Positions 9,485 through 17,726 of a stretch of DNA of 64,000 nucleotides are shown in pieces; the first letter of the stretch is position 1; the number at the start of each line of letters is the position of its first letter. The stretch spans positions 38,278 to 102,277 of the forward strand of contig NZ_NIRT01000012.1 in the NCBI RefSeq assembly GCF_003207795.1, read 5' to 3'. A model generated the notes under the pieces. The model was given only the letters and a program-made list of their open reading frames with translations, ran no database searches and was not told the origin of the DNA. A program made the position numbers and the translations under genes. Source of the stretch: Komagataeibacter nataicola (GTDB taxonomy: Bacteria; Pseudomonadota; Alphaproteobacteria; Acetobacterales; Acetobacteraceae).

Positions 9485-10546
9485 GTGTCAAAATTCGACG
9501 AACGCCTGGACCGGATTGTTGGCCGGTGCGAGGAATTGCAGGCCCTGCTTGCGCAGGGCCTGTCGGGCAGCGACTTCACGCAGGCCTCGCGCGAGTATGC
9601 CGAGCTTGAGCCGATTGTCGCGCGCGTGAACGCGTTGCGCGGGGCGGAAGAGGCTGAGCGCGACGCCAGCCAGATGCTCGCTGACCCCGAAATGCGCGAA
9701 CTTGCCCAGGCCGAACTCGACGAACTGCGCACGCAGATCCCGACCCTGCGCCACGACATCCGCCTGGCCATGCTGCCGCGTGACGAGGCGGATGAGCGCA
9801 GCGCCATCCTTGAAATCCGCCCTGCCGCGGGTGGCGACGAGGCCGGGCTGTTCGCCGCCGAACTGTTTGGCGCCTACCAGCGCTATGCCGACCAGCGTGG
9901 CTGGCGCTTCGAAGTCCTGGAATATGACCAGTCCGAACTCGGTGGCCTGCGCGAAGGTATTGCCAGCATTACCGGGCGTGGCGTGTTTGCCCGGCTGAAA
10001 TATGAATCCGGCGTGCACCGCGTGCAGCGCGTGCCCGCGACCGAGAGCCAGGGCCGCATCCATACCTCCACCGTTACCGTGGCGGTGCTGCCCGAGGCGG
10101 AAGAAGTGGATGTGGAGGTCAATGACGGCGACCTGCGCATTGATGTCTACCGGGCATCAGGGGCGGGGGGGCAGCACGTCAACAAGACCGAAAGCGCCGT
10201 GCGCATCACCCATCTGCCCACCAATATCGTGGTGGCGATGCAGGAAGAAAAAAGCCAGCACAAAAACCGCGCCAAGGCCATGAAGATCCTGCGCGCGCGG
10301 CTGTATGAGCGCAATCGTGCCGCGGCCCACGAAACCCGCGCCGCCGACCGCCGCGCCCAGGTGGGCACAGGCGACCGCTCCGAGCGCATCCGTACCTACA
10401 ATTTTCCGCAGGGCCGCGTGACCGACCATCGTATCGGTCTTACGCTTTACAAGATCGACCGCGTGATGGCGGGTGAACTCGATGAGTTCGTCGATGCCCT
10501 GACACAGGAAGAACAGGCCGCCCTGCTTGCGGCGGATGAGGGCTGA
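9485..10546 (+). CDS. prfA: Peptide chain release factor 1
   Basis: The 353-residue RF1 terminates translation at UAA and UAG. The RF1-specific codon-reading tripeptide PAT lies in RVPATES, and the peptidyl-tRNA hydrolysis motif GGQ is at residues 228-230, with Gln230 the expected target of PrmC methylation. The start is GTG at 9485, two bases after the hisS stop. The usual partner prmC lies about 500 bp downstream but is separated by a gene on the opposite strand. Confidence 0.95.
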   Translation: MSKFDERLDRIVGRCEELQALLAQGLSGSDFTQASREYAELEPIVARVNALRGAEEAERDASQMLADPEMRELAQAELDELRTQIPTLRHDIRLAMLPRDEADERSAILEIRPAAGGDEAGLFAAELFGAYQRYADQRGWRFEVLEYDQSELGGLREGIASITGRGVFARLKYESGVHRVQRVPATESQGRIHTSTVTVAVLPEAEEVDVEVNDGDLRIDVYRASGAGGQHVNKTESAVRITHLPTNIVVAMQEEKSQHKNRAKAMKILRARLYERNRAAAHETRAADRRAQVGTGDRSERIRTYNFPQGRVTDHRIGLTLYKIDRVMAGELDEFVDALTQEEQAALLAADEG

Positions 10547-10555
10547 CCCGCCGGT

Positions 10556-11017
10556 TCAGGAGGTAGGGGCGGCACACAGGCTGCTATGGCCGGGGTGGCG
10601 TTCGACGCTTTCGGGCTCATCTCTATCGACAAGGTAGAATTCGGTGAAATTGCGCGAGGCAATGGCTTCAAAATGATGTCCATCAGGATGATACAGCACG
10701 CCTTCGCCGCTTACCTGATGGATCTCGACCTTGCCACTGGGGCGGCGGATGTAAATTTCCCCGCACAGGGCGTAGCTGTGGTTGAGGCGTCCCATCGCGG
10801 TATCGACATGGACCGTCTGGCTGGTATGGTCCGCATCAAGGCGAAAGGTGGCGACAAGCTGCTCATCGACATAGAACCGCTCGGCTTCCGAAATCTCTCC
10901 CTCGCCATAATTGTCTCTCACGTCGAACGACCCGGCAAGGGCAGGGGAAGCGCCAGTGCATAGCATGGCAGCAAGGAGCAGGCGCGCAAGATGCGATGAA
11001 AGGGCGGGCAGATACAT
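10556..11017 (-). CDS. Hypothetical exported protein
   Basis: I do not recognise this 153-residue protein. It begins with a plausible Sec signal peptide (hydrophobic LARLLLAAMLCTGASPALA, likely cut after ALA). The mature part is rich in beta-strand and charged residues, with a segment EIYIRRPSGKVEIHQVSGEGVLYHPDGHH cut here by positions 87-115 and two cysteines (about residues 85 and 148) that could form a disulfide. It lies antisense between prfA and prmC, which are normally adjacent. Its start region faces prmC across only 30 bp, so the two may share divergent promoter elements. Confidence 0.65.
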   Translation of the reverse strand: MYLPALSSHLARLLLAAMLCTGASPALAGSFDVRDNYGEGEISEAERFYVDEQLVATFRLDADHTSQTVHVDTAMGRLNHSYALCGEIYIRRPSGKVEIHQVSGEGVLYHPDGHHFEAIASRNFTEFYLVDRDEPESVERHPGHSSLCAAPTS

Positions 11018-11047
11018 AATGGCCCAGTATGACGGAAAGTACCGGCG

Positions 11048-11911
11048 ATGAAAGATGCCACGACACCAGCGCCCATAAATTTACGTCATCTGTTGCATGA
11101 CGCGACGCAGCAGTTGCATGCCGCAGGCATCGAGGCCCCCCAGCGCGAGGCCCGCCTGCTCGTGGCCCACGCGGCCCGCACCGACCTTGCCGGACTGCTG
11201 CGCATCGATACGCTGACCGACGCGGCCCATGCACGCTTTGCCCATATGCTGGCCCGTCGCCTGCGTTATGAGCCCATGGCCTATATTATCGGGCAGACCG
11301 GGTTCTGGTCGCTGGACCTTGTGGTGTCGCCTGCCACCCTCATCCCCCGTGCTGACACCGAAACCCTTGTCGAGGCCGTGCTCGACCACCTGCCTGATCG
11401 TAACGCCGCGTTACGCGTGCTTGATATCGGCACCGGCACGGGCTGTCTGCTTCTGGCCATTCTGGCGGAATATCCGCACGCCCATGGCACTGGCACAGAC
11501 CTCAACCCGCAGGCGGCAGCACTGGCCAGCCTCAATGCCACGCGTAACGGACTGGCCGCGCGCAGCAATATGCTGTGCTGCAACTGGGCCGATGGGGTTG
11601 AGGGACCGTTCGATCTCGTGCTGAGCAATCCGCCCTATATTCCACATGCCGACCTCGCTACCCTCATGCCCGACGTGGTGGCCCATGAACCCGCGCGCGC
11701 GCTTGATGGCGGACCGGACGGGCTTATTGCCTACCGCGCCCTGGCCCGCGCATTGCCGGGCCTTCTGGCCCCCGGTGGCCTGGGTGTGCTGGAACTGGGC
11801 ATTGGCCAGGACGGGAGCGTGCCCGCCCTCATGCGCGCGGCGGGGCTGGACGTTGTGGAAATACGCCCCGATCTTGGCGGAATAGGGCGGGCGCTGGTGG
11901 TGAAAAAATAA
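11048..11911 (+). CDS. prmC: Peptide chain release factor N5-glutamine methyltransferase
   Basis: The 287-residue enzyme methylates the GGQ glutamine of release factors. It has an N-terminal helical domain, the PMAYIIGQTGFWSLDL and IPRADTETLVE segments that precede the SAM domain, motif I LDIGTGTGCLLLAI, and the catalytic NPPY at residues 194-197. GGAAAG lies upstream of ATG 11048. Its substrate RF1 is encoded just upstream, separated by an antisense gene. Confidence 0.93.
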   Translation: MKDATTPAPINLRHLLHDATQQLHAAGIEAPQREARLLVAHAARTDLAGLLRIDTLTDAAHARFAHMLARRLRYEPMAYIIGQTGFWSLDLVVSPATLIPRADTETLVEAVLDHLPDRNAALRVLDIGTGTGCLLLAILAEYPHAHGTGTDLNPQAAALASLNATRNGLAARSNMLCCNWADGVEGPFDLVLSNPPYIPHADLATLMPDVVAHEPARALDGGPDGLIAYRALARALPGLLAPGGLGVLELGIGQDGSVPALMRAAGLDVVEIRPDLGGIGRALVVKK

Positions 11912-12087
11912 TTTGGCAGAAAGAAAAGCGCAGGTTATATTGCCAAAACGCAGGGAAAACGAAAAGCGGGTTGATTGCTGTTCCATTCCCCGCGGGCGAT
12001 CCCGATTGCAAAACACAAATACAGGCGACCCGAACCTTCAACAGGTTCCGCCACGCGCAGGGATCCGTGTCCGGTGTCGTACCGGAC
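11912..12087. other. Leader region with three inverted repeats before the DUF4167 gene
   Basis: The 268-bp gap between prmC and the DUF4167 gene holds three inverted repeats: TTTGGCA (11912-11918) with TGCCAAA (11941-11947); GAACCT (12032-12037) with AGGTTC (12043-12048); and GTCCGGT (12069-12075) with ACCGGAC (12081-12087). The first may end prmC transcription. The other two are compact hairpins that would sit in a leader RNA. I see no gene in this stretch. Confidence 0.4.
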
Positions 12088-12179
12088 AACCAACATGGCA
12101 ACAGACGGGACGGGCAGAGACCGCCCCACGGTCCAGGGCAGCGCCAGCGACCGGCAACAGGAAAGTGCTGCGACAGCTT

Positions 12180-12740
12180 ATGAACATGAAACGCATGCGG
12201 AGCCGTCACCATCGTTCGGGCGGCAGCAGTGGCGGAACCGTACGCCATAATAATGGCCAGATCCCGTTGAACCGCAACCATGTATTTGACAGTAATGGCC
12301 CGGACCTGCGCGTGCGGGGCACGGCACAGCAGCTGTTTGAAAAATATCTGCAGCTTGGCCGTGATGCCAGCAGCAGTGGTGACCGCGTCATGGCGGAAGC
12401 CTATTTCCAGCATGCCGAACATTATTTCCGCATTCTCAACGCCATGACGCAGGCGGCACAGCAGAGCCAGCAGGAACGCCAGGAGCGCATGTCAAACCGG
12501 CAGCCGCGCCCCGTCGAGAACCGCCAGCCCAGCGATAATACTGCCGATGAACCCGCCGAGCCGACGGCCGAGCAGCCCGCCGTGATCGAGCCTGCGGAAA
12601 CAGCCCCCCAGCCTACGATTGACGCCGCCCCGGAAGCCGCACCGGCCCCCGCGCCACGTGCTCCCCGCGCGCCACGCCGCAGCAGCCGCGCCAAGCCCGC
12701 CGCAGGCAAGAAGGAAGAACTGGAATCCACCCCGTCCTGA
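12180..12740 (+). CDS. DUF4167 domain-containing protein
   Basis: The 186-residue protein has the basic, Arg/His/Gly-rich N-terminus and the conserved helical segment (RVRGTAQQLFEKYLQLGRD, then AYFQHAEHYFRIL) that define DUF4167, found across alphaproteobacteria and often next to prmC. The C-terminal half is low-complexity (Pro, Ala, Glu) and ends in a basic Ser/Arg/Lys patch. The charge pattern suggests RNA or ribosome association, but the function is not established. ATG 12180 is in frame with an open stretch starting at 11913 that lacks family features; AGGAAAG lies about 15 bases upstream, and ATG 12186 is an alternative start. Confidence 0.82.
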   Translation: MNMKRMRSRHHRSGGSSGGTVRHNNGQIPLNRNHVFDSNGPDLRVRGTAQQLFEKYLQLGRDASSSGDRVMAEAYFQHAEHYFRILNAMTQAAQQSQQERQERMSNRQPRPVENRQPSDNTADEPAEPTAEQPAVIEPAETAPQPTIDAAPEAAPAPAPRAPRAPRRSSRAKPAAGKKEELESTPS

Positions 12741-12752
12741 TAAACGGGCCAA

Positions 12753-12784
12753 CCCCCGCCAGCCCTGCTGCGGGGGGTCTTTCA
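12753..12784 (+). terminator. Terminator after the DUF4167 gene
   Basis: CCCCCGC (12753-12759) pairs with GCGGGGG (12770-12776) around a 10-nt loop and is followed by GTCTTTCATT. It lies between two convergent genes, as expected for an intrinsic terminator. Confidence 0.65.
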
Positions 12785-12785
12785 T

Positions 12786-13043
12786 TCAGGTGGCCGGCTT
12801 GACCAGCCGCCAGACCTTGCGCTTGCGGCCATCGCTTGCTTCCGGCGCGTCTTCTACCGTGACCAGCCCCTGATTGCGCAGTGCCTGCAGGGCCAGACGG
12901 GCATGATAGGTGCCGAGTTCAGGAAACAGGTCACCAATTTCCTTGACGGAACGCGCCTGACCATCCGACAGGATCTTCAGTACGATCTGCCGCTTGCTGT
13001 CATGATTTGTCATGCGCCAGGATCTGTGCTGAAAAAAAGTCAT
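12786..13043 (-). CDS. Small winged-helix DNA-binding protein (predicted)
   Basis: The 85-residue product contains a winged-helix-like fold: a helix at KRQIVLKILSDG, a turn and second helix at SVKEIGDLFPELGTYHARLALQALRNQGLV, and a wing-like VTVEDAP/KRKVWRLVKP hairpin. I chose the start at 13043 because AAGGAAG lies about 6 bases upstream; ATG 13013 (MTNHDSKRQ) is the alternative. It sits 31 bp downstream of the bioA stop on the same strand and may be co-transcribed with bioA. A regulatory role in biotin metabolism is possible but there is no direct evidence. Confidence 0.6.
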   Translation of the reverse strand: MTFFQHRSWRMTNHDSKRQIVLKILSDGQARSVKEIGDLFPELGTYHARLALQALRNQGLVTVEDAPEASDGRKRKVWRLVKPAT

Positions 13044-13074
13044 ATGCTTCCTTACCAGATCAGTCCCTGATGGC

Positions 13075-14352
13075 CTAGCGCTGATCCGGGAGCAAACCGC
13101 CCAGAACCGTGCGGATTGCGGTGGCAAGGCGGCTGAGTTCGACTGGCGTAATGGTGAAAGCAGGCGTCAGGTAAACGATATTACGGAAGGGCCGTACCCA
13201 TACCCCCTGTGCGATCAGGGCGGTCTTGAGCGCATTCATGTCACGTATGCGGTCAAGTTCCACCACGCCGATGGCCCCCATGACACGCACATCAACCACA
13301 TGGGGCAGGGCGCGGCAGGGTTCGAGTTCGGTCCGCATCTGCGCTTCGATACGGGCCACCTGCTGCAGGCGGGGTTCGGTTGCAAACAGGTCGAGCGAGG
13401 CATTGGCGCAGGCGCATGCCATGGCATTGGCCATGAAGGTCGGCCCATGCATGAGCGCATGCAGCGGATCATCGGACAGGAAGGCCTCGAACACATGCCT
13501 GCGCGCCACCGTGGCCGCCAGCGCCATCGTGCCTCCGGTCAATGCCTTTGAAAGGGTTATGATGTCCGGCACGATGTTCGCCTGCTCGCAGGCGAACATC
13601 GTGCCGGTGCGGCCAAAGCCGGTAAAGATCTCATCAAGGATCAGCAGCACGCCATGGCGGTCGGCCAGGGTGCGCAGGTTGCGTAGCACCTGCGGCGTAT
13701 GAAACAGCATGCCGCCCGCGCCCTGCACCAGCGGTTCGGTAATGATGGCGGCAATGCTGCCTGCGTGTTGTGCCAGCAGGGCATCAAGGGCTGCGGTGCT
13801 GGCGGCATCGACCGGCAGATCGGCAATGAAATGCTCGGGCAGCGCGCCGTTATACAGGCCGTGCATCCCTTCCTCCGGGTCGCACACGGCCATGGTGGCC
13901 ATCGTGTCACCATGGTAGCCACCGCGGAAGGCCAGCAGCCTGGTTCGCCCCGTCTGGCCCTGGTTGAGCCAGTACTGGATGGCCATCTTCATCGCCACCT
14001 CGACCGCGACCGAGCCGGAATCCGTAAAAAATACCCGCTCCAGGTCACCGGGGAGCAGGCTAGCAAGGCGGCTGGCCAGCGTCAGGGCGGGTTCATTGAC
14101 CAGGCCGCCAAACATGACATGCGGCATGCGCTCGAGCTGACCTGCCACCGCAGCGCGGATATGGGGATGGTTGTAGCCGTGGCAGGCGGTCCACCACGAG
14201 GCGATGCCATCAAGCAGTTCCGTGCCATCGGCCAGCGTGATGGTGCAGCCCTGCGTGCGCATGGCGGGGAGCGGGGGCAGGGCGGTCTGCATCTGCGCGT
14301 AAGGTAGCCAGACATGCTGCATGCCTCGCTCCAGCCATTCAGGTCCACACAT
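13075..14352 (-). CDS. bioA: Adenosylmethionine-8-amino-7-oxononanoate aminotransferase
   Basis: This 425-residue class III aminotransferase converts KAPA to DAPA using SAM as amino donor. Family marks include HVWLPYAQM, GIASWW with HGYNHP (residues 58-63), FTDSGSVAVEVAMKMA, the PLP-contacting Asp240 in LLILDEIFTGFGRTG and the Schiff-base Lys269 in LSKALTGG. The start at 14352 has GGAG 7 bases upstream. It is transcribed away from bioF with only 70 bp between them. I found no TTATCTATAA-like BioR box in those 70 bp, so regulation is unclear. Confidence 0.94.
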   Translation of the reverse strand: MCGPEWLERGMQHVWLPYAQMQTALPPLPAMRTQGCTITLADGTELLDGIASWWTACHGYNHPHIRAAVAGQLERMPHVMFGGLVNEPALTLASRLASLLPGDLERVFFTDSGSVAVEVAMKMAIQYWLNQGQTGRTRLLAFRGGYHGDTMATMAVCDPEEGMHGLYNGALPEHFIADLPVDAASTAALDALLAQHAGSIAAIITEPLVQGAGGMLFHTPQVLRNLRTLADRHGVLLILDEIFTGFGRTGTMFACEQANIVPDIITLSKALTGGTMALAATVARRHVFEAFLSDDPLHALMHGPTFMANAMACACANASLDLFATEPRLQQVARIEAQMRTELEPCRALPHVVDVRVMGAIGVVELDRIRDMNALKTALIAQGVWVRPFRNIVYLTPAFTITPVELSRLATAIRTVLGGLLPDQR

Positions 14353-14422
14353 GCGCTGTCTCCGTGATATTGCATTGGCGGGATTGACCGGGGCGGCAGG
14401 CTCCGGCAGGAGAATGCGCTTC

Positions 14423-15607
14423 ATGGCCTGTTTCGACACCCTTTTCCAGACCGCGCTCGACCACATGGCGCAGCGCCATATCCGCCGCGTGCTGCGCCCC
14501 GTGCGCCACAGCGGGCCGGTAACCGTTATCCGTGACGGACGCGAACTGGTCAATTTCTCATCCAACGATTACCTCGGCCTGTCACATCACCCGGCCCTTG
14601 CCGCCCGCGCGGCGCAGTGGCTGCATGAGGACGGGACAGGGGCTGGCGCCTCGCGGCTGGTGACCGGCACCAGTGCGAAGCATATGGCGGTGGAAGCACG
14701 TCTCGCCGCCTTCAAGGGGGCCGAGGCGGCGCTGTTGCTGGCCAGCGGGTGGCAGGCCAATGCATCAGTGCTGGCGGCCATATTGCGGCTGGCGACCGAG
14801 CAGGGCGCGCCCCCGCTTGTTTTTGCCGATCGCCTGAACCATGCCAGCCTGCACCAGGGCTGCATGGCGGCAGGCGTGCGGCAGATCCGCTTCCGGCACA
14901 ACGACCTCAATCATCTGGAAAGCCTGCTGATCCGCCACGCAGATGATCCGGGCCTGCGGATCATCGTGACGGAAAGCGTGTTCAGCATGGATGGCGACCG
15001 CACCGACATCGCCCGGCTGAGCACACTGGCGCGGCAACATGGCGCCTTCACCTACGTGGATGAAGCCCATGCCACCGGCGTGCTCGGCCCGCAGGGGCGG
15101 GGCCTGTGCGCGGGGCATGAAATCGATCTGGTCATGGGCACGTTCAGCAAGGCGCTGGGCGGGTTTGGTGCGTTTGTAACCGGCTCGCGCGCCCTGTGTG
15201 ACTGGCTGGTCAATGCCTGTTCGGGCTTCGTGTTCACCACCGCCCCGCCGCCTGCCATGCTCGGCGCGATGGACGCGGCCCTTGAATGCGTGCCCCATCT
15301 GGATGAAGAGCGCACCCGGCTGGCCCGCAACGCCGCGCATATCCGCGACGTGGTGCGGGGCTGCGGCCTGTCGCCCGAGCCATCGACCACGCAGATCGTG
15401 CCGATCATGCTGGGTGATGCCGCGCGCGCCCTGCGCTTTGCCGCAAGCCTCGAGGCGCAGGGCCTGCTTGCCGCCGCCATACGCCCGCCTACGGTGCCGC
15501 CCAATGGCAGCCGCATCCGCCTTGCGCTGAGTGCCGCTCATACCGACGGCATGATCGACCAGCTTGCCACAGCCATTCCGCTGGCCCTGCACCAGAGTGC
15601 GTCATGA
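14423..15607 (+). CDS. bioF: 8-amino-7-oxononanoate synthase
   Basis: The 394-residue alpha-oxoamine synthase condenses pimeloyl-ACP/CoA with alanine to form KAPA. Visible motifs are NFSSNDYLGLS, GTGAGASRLVTGT, the DEAHATG cofactor loop (213-219) and Lys243 in GTFSKALGG for PLP. ATG 14423 is spaced 9 bases from AGGAG; ATG 14414 is the alternative but lies too close. It opens a bioF-esterase-bioCD operon whose genes overlap by 4 bp at each junction, which implies tight co-expression. Confidence 0.94.
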   Translation: MACFDTLFQTALDHMAQRHIRRVLRPVRHSGPVTVIRDGRELVNFSSNDYLGLSHHPALAARAAQWLHEDGTGAGASRLVTGTSAKHMAVEARLAAFKGAEAALLLASGWQANASVLAAILRLATEQGAPPLVFADRLNHASLHQGCMAAGVRQIRFRHNDLNHLESLLIRHADDPGLRIIVTESVFSMDGDRTDIARLSTLARQHGAFTYVDEAHATGVLGPQGRGLCAGHEIDLVMGTFSKALGGFGAFVTGSRALCDWLVNACSGFVFTTAPPPAMLGAMDAALECVPHLDEERTRLARNAAHIRDVVRGCGLSPEPSTTQIVPIMLGDAARALRFAASLEAQGLLAAAIRPPTVPPNGSRIRLALSAAHTDGMIDQLATAIPLALHQSAS

Positions 15608-16254
15608 GCGCCACCCTGCCGCTGGCCCTCGTGCATGGCTGGGCCTTTGATCCCGCGTTCTGGAGCGCGACCCGCACGGCCCTTGGCAGGGCACGGACGC
15701 GTTGCCTCGACTTTGGATTCTTTGCGCCCCACGCCCATATGGAACTGCCGCAGGAACCCTATATCGGAGTCGGGCACTCACTTGGTACGCTATGGCTTCT
15801 GCGTCACCATGGGCCATTGTGCCGGGGCATGATCCTGATAAACGGTTTCAGCCGGTTCGGGGCCGGGCCGGACTTTACAGCCGGGATCGGCCGGCGCGTG
15901 ATCGAACGCATGCGCCAGGGGCTGCTGCGTGCGCCACAGGGACTCCTGCACAGCTTCCGCCTGCGCGCGGGCATTGATGCGCCGGTTCCTGAACCGATTC
16001 AGCGCGACCGGCTGGAAACCGGGCTCGAAGCCCTGATGGATATGGATTGCCGGGCCGACCTGAACCGCACGACATGCCCGGTTCACGTCATGGCGGGTAC
16101 GCAGGATGCCATTGCGCCCCCCGCACTGACCGAGGCCTGCTTTGCTGCCCGGCCAGTTGAATGGGTGGAAGGAGGGCACCTGCTGCCGCTCACGCATGCC
16201 ACGGCCTGTGCCAATGCCATTACTACCATGGCCAGACGGATGATGTCATCATGA
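15604..16254 (+). CDS. Compact alpha/beta hydrolase, probable pimeloyl-ACP methyl ester esterase (BioH-like role)
   Basis: The 216-residue protein has an HGW oxyanion motif (11-13), the nucleophile elbow GHSLG with Ser59, and likely Asp168 (GTQDAIAPP) and His192 (GGHLLPL) completing the triad. Its place between bioF and bioCD indicates that it hydrolyses the methyl ester made by BioC, freeing pimeloyl-ACP. At 216 residues it is about 40 shorter than E. coli BioH, mostly in the lid region, and resembles the size of other BioH replacements such as BioG. Which esterase family it belongs to is uncertain. It overlaps both neighbours by ATGA junctions. Confidence 0.8.
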   Translation: MSATLPLALVHGWAFDPAFWSATRTALGRARTRCLDFGFFAPHAHMELPQEPYIGVGHSLGTLWLLRHHGPLCRGMILINGFSRFGAGPDFTAGIGRRVIERMRQGLLRAPQGLLHSFRLRAGIDAPVPEPIQRDRLETGLEALMDMDCRADLNRTTCPVHVMAGTQDAIAPPALTEACFAARPVEWVEGGHLLPLTHATACANAITTMARRMMSS

Positions 16255-17648
16255 CGCGCAAGGACAGCATTGCCGCCCGTTTCGATACGGCGCAGGACTA
16301 CGAGCAGGCGGCCCGCATCCAGCGCATTGCCGCCACTGAACTGGCCCGGCGCATTGCAGTCAGCATGGCGCCCCATGCCCCGCGCCGCATTCTGGAAATT
16401 GGCTGTGGCACCGGCTTTCTGACCCGTGAACTGCGCCGCCTGTTCCCGCAGGCCCATATCACCGCCACCGATATCGCCCCTGGCATGCTGCAACGCCTTG
16501 CCCGGCGCATGCCCGATGATGACCAGCTTGTGCTGCACCGCATGGATGGCGAGGCGCCAGATCTGACCGGCCCGTTCGACCTGATCTGCTCCAGCCTGGC
16601 CATGCAGTGGTTTACCGACCGCAAGGCGGCACTCGCCGCACTGGCCCGGCTGCTGGTGCCGGGGGGGCACATGGCGCTGGCAACCCTGTGCGCGGACAGC
16701 TTTCGCCAATGGCGAACGGCCTATCAGGCCGTGGGCAGGGTATGCCCCATGGCTAATTATCCGTCCTGCACGAAACTGCAGGCTGAATGGCCGGATTGTG
16801 GCGCAGGCCTGTGGCAAGACGCTGAAATCATCGATACGCCTGCTTCACCACTGGCCTTCGTGCGCGAGCTCCGCGCTATTGGCGCAACCCATACGGACGT
16901 TCCCCAGACGGATGGCCTGCGGCGCGTACTGGCTGCGGCAGGCGCGGCGGATGCGCCTTTTGCCATATCGTATCACGTGGCGTACGGGCTGTTCCATCGC
17001 AGGCCATGGCCCGGCGTGTTTGTGACCGGTACGGATACGGATGTTGGCAAGACCGTAGCTTCGGCCGCCCTGGTGCGGGCCTGGAACGCCGCTTACTGGA
17101 AGCCCCTGCAGAGCGGCACGGATGATGCGCCATCCGATAGCATGAGCCTGCGCCACCTGGCCGGCCCTGATGCCACGCGGCTTTATCCGTCCGCGGCGAG
17201 TTTTGGGGCTTCCCTCTCGCCCGAGGACGCGGCCCGGCAGGCCAATGCCCGCATTGACCCCGCTGCCATCGCCCTGCCACGTCACGATCCCTCAGCAGGT
17301 CCGGTGGTGGTGGAAGGAGCGGGGGGCGTGTTTGTTCCGATTGCGCCCGATTACCTGATGATCGACCTGATGGTGCGGCTCGCGCTGCCTGTGGTGCTGG
17401 TTGCGCGCAGCACGCTGGGCACGATCAACCACACGCTGCTCAGCCTTGCCGCCCTGCGCGCGCGCGGGCTGCATGTGGCAGGCGTGATCCTGAACGGTCC
17501 GCTCGAACCCGTGGGGCGTGATGCCATCATACGCCACGGGCAGGTCCGTATTCTGGCGCAGTTCCCGCCCATAACCCCCATGGGGCCGGAAGCGGTGGCG
17601 CAACTCGCGGCCCTGCTGCCACCGTGGCGTGACATCGTGCAGTCATGA
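16251..17648 (+). CDS. Fused malonyl-ACP O-methyltransferase (BioC) - dethiobiotin synthetase (BioD)
   Basis: One 465-residue frame carries two enzymes. Residues 1-245 form BioC: RFDTAQDYEQAARIQ at the start, SAM motif I LEIGCGTGFLT (about 48-58) and SSLAMQWF (114-121), the BioC signature. Residues 253-465 form BioD: P-loop GTDTDVGKT (260-268), YWKPLQSG (283-290) and VVVEGAGG (352-359). BioC methylates malonyl-ACP to start pimelate synthesis and BioD closes the ureido ring of DAPA with CO2 and ATP. There is no stop or frame break between domains, and only about 8 residues link them. The start at 16251 overlaps the esterase stop. Confidence 0.9.
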   Translation: MTRKDSIAARFDTAQDYEQAARIQRIAATELARRIAVSMAPHAPRRILEIGCGTGFLTRELRRLFPQAHITATDIAPGMLQRLARRMPDDDQLVLHRMDGEAPDLTGPFDLICSSLAMQWFTDRKAALAALARLLVPGGHMALATLCADSFRQWRTAYQAVGRVCPMANYPSCTKLQAEWPDCGAGLWQDAEIIDTPASPLAFVRELRAIGATHTDVPQTDGLRRVLAAAGAADAPFAISYHVAYGLFHRRPWPGVFVTGTDTDVGKTVASAALVRAWNAAYWKPLQSGTDDAPSDSMSLRHLAGPDATRLYPSAASFGASLSPEDAARQANARIDPAAIALPRHDPSAGPVVVEGAGGVFVPIAPDYLMIDLMVRLALPVVLVARSTLGTINHTLLSLAALRARGLHVAGVILNGPLEPVGRDAIIRHGQVRILAQFPPITPMGPEAVAQLAALLPPWRDIVQS

Positions 17649-17652
17649 GAAC

Positions 17653-17690
17653 GCCGCCTTTTTGAAAAAAGGCGGCTCCCCAAAACACTT
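17653..17690 (+). terminator. Terminator hairpin after bioCD
   Basis: GCCGCCTTTTT (17653-17663) and AAAAAGGCGGC (17666-17676) form a perfect 11-bp stem with a GA loop. Its symmetry lets it end both the plus-strand bio operon and the minus-strand lexA transcript. A very similar hairpin lies at 45860-45891. Confidence 0.75.
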
Positions 17691-17726
17691 ACTGATTTTT
17701 TACAGGCTGGCAGCGGGCCGTAACCT

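Noticed and set aside
14353..14422. BioR operator in the bioA-bioF gap
   Set aside because: No TTATCTATAA-like palindrome is present in the 70 bp.
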